From Trichuris trichiura (taxonomy: Eukaryota > Nematoda > Enoplea > Trichinellida > Trichuridae): a stretch of DNA of 64,000 nucleotides. Position 1 is the first letter of the stretch. Every line of letters starts with the position of its first letter. The notes beneath the pieces are model-generated. The model saw only the letters and a program-made list of their open reading frames with translations. It did not search any database and was not told where the DNA came from. Location: positions 7,192,001-7,256,000 of the forward strand of contig JBAJFE010000014.1 in assembly GCA_037903355.1 (NCBI GenBank), read 5' to 3'. The position numbers and the translations under genes are program-made. This document shows positions 63,949 through 64,000 of this stretch, piece by piece.

Positions 63949-64000
63949 TTGGATTAGCACGGCTTGGGAACCACGTATAAGTAAAACCAAGTGTTGCTCA

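Larger units (their letters stand above)
63304..64000 (-). mobile_element. Penelope-like element, second copy, runs off the window
   Basis: The minus strand holds the endonuclease end (63948-63577), a short 3' region, a hammerhead-like motif, the GGCTCATCCATCCGTTGGTAG block and the terminal GACCTTACAACCAT that abuts the TA repeat. From about 63948 to 64000 the sequence is the reverse complement of 63572-63625, so the coding region has been joined to an inverted copy of its own 3' end; the partner arm continues beyond the window. Confidence 0.85.

Noticed and set aside
1..64000. CRISPR arrays, bacterial operons or tRNA genes
   Set aside because: No regularly spaced direct repeats, no Shine-Dalgarno-organised frames and no cloverleaf with conserved TTCGA-type arm were seen; splice structure shows a eukaryote.

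Overview
The window looks like intergenic and intronic DNA from a small-genome invertebrate animal. The five credible host genes are split by short introns (about 42-60 nt, GT-AG). One of them is a two-pore potassium channel, which indicates an animal. The mix of Penelope-like, Gypsy, pogo/Tigger, mariner and hAT elements together with tiny introns would suit an enoplean nematode such as a Trichuris relative, but that species-level guess is weak and rests on style, not on a diagnostic gene.

Host genes. The splicing factor PLRG1 (WD40) runs on the + strand from 2222 to 8086, with its 5' exons outside the window and its last exon isolated behind a 4-kb intron full of transposons. A multi-exon gene on the - strand (8251-9297), possibly codanin-1-like, lies tail to tail with it. 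A basic, serine-rich protein with a possible PEHE domain (KANSL1/MSL1-like) is at 13759-14670 (-). An unrecognised five-exon gene is at 27397-28694 (-). The RNA polymerase III subunit RPC9/CRCP is an intronless gene at 32989-33360 (-). One exon of a K2P channel is at 57054-57651 (+). Most of the rest is mobile DNA.

Mobile DNA. 5876-6333 and 17597-20270 hold hAT elements. 16100-31690 is a patchwork of pogo/Tigger elements, MITEs and a dead mariner. 41640-43700 has Copia and Penelope remnants. 44419-54655 is one very large inverted duplication of a pogo-like element, invaded by a Gypsy LTR retrotransposon (44860-50794, TSD ACTTC), which was itself invaded by a 5'-truncated Penelope-like element (47713-49267, 13-14 bp TSD). 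56099-64000 is a run of palindromes, TA microsatellites, a 2.6-kb Tigger and a second Penelope copy.

Main discovery candidate. At about a dozen places there are short insertions (about 250-460 bp) made of two Penelope-like 3' tails joined head to head as a hairpin. Several carry clear 8-15 bp target-site duplications (TSDs), so they look like integration products rather than rearranged debris. Near the centre of most lies a hammerhead-ribozyme-like motif: CUGANGA, one pyrimidine, a five-base stem, GAAA, then a palindromic stem. The five-base stem changes sequence between families but keeps its pairing. The tails end inside the start of an open reading frame (pattern M-K-x(2,3)-P-V-x-[KR]-[HN]), like a terminal repeat that overlaps the ORF start. 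The same motif and tail sit downstream of the two recognisable Penelope RT/GIY-YIG coding regions, which ties the small hairpins to the parent elements.
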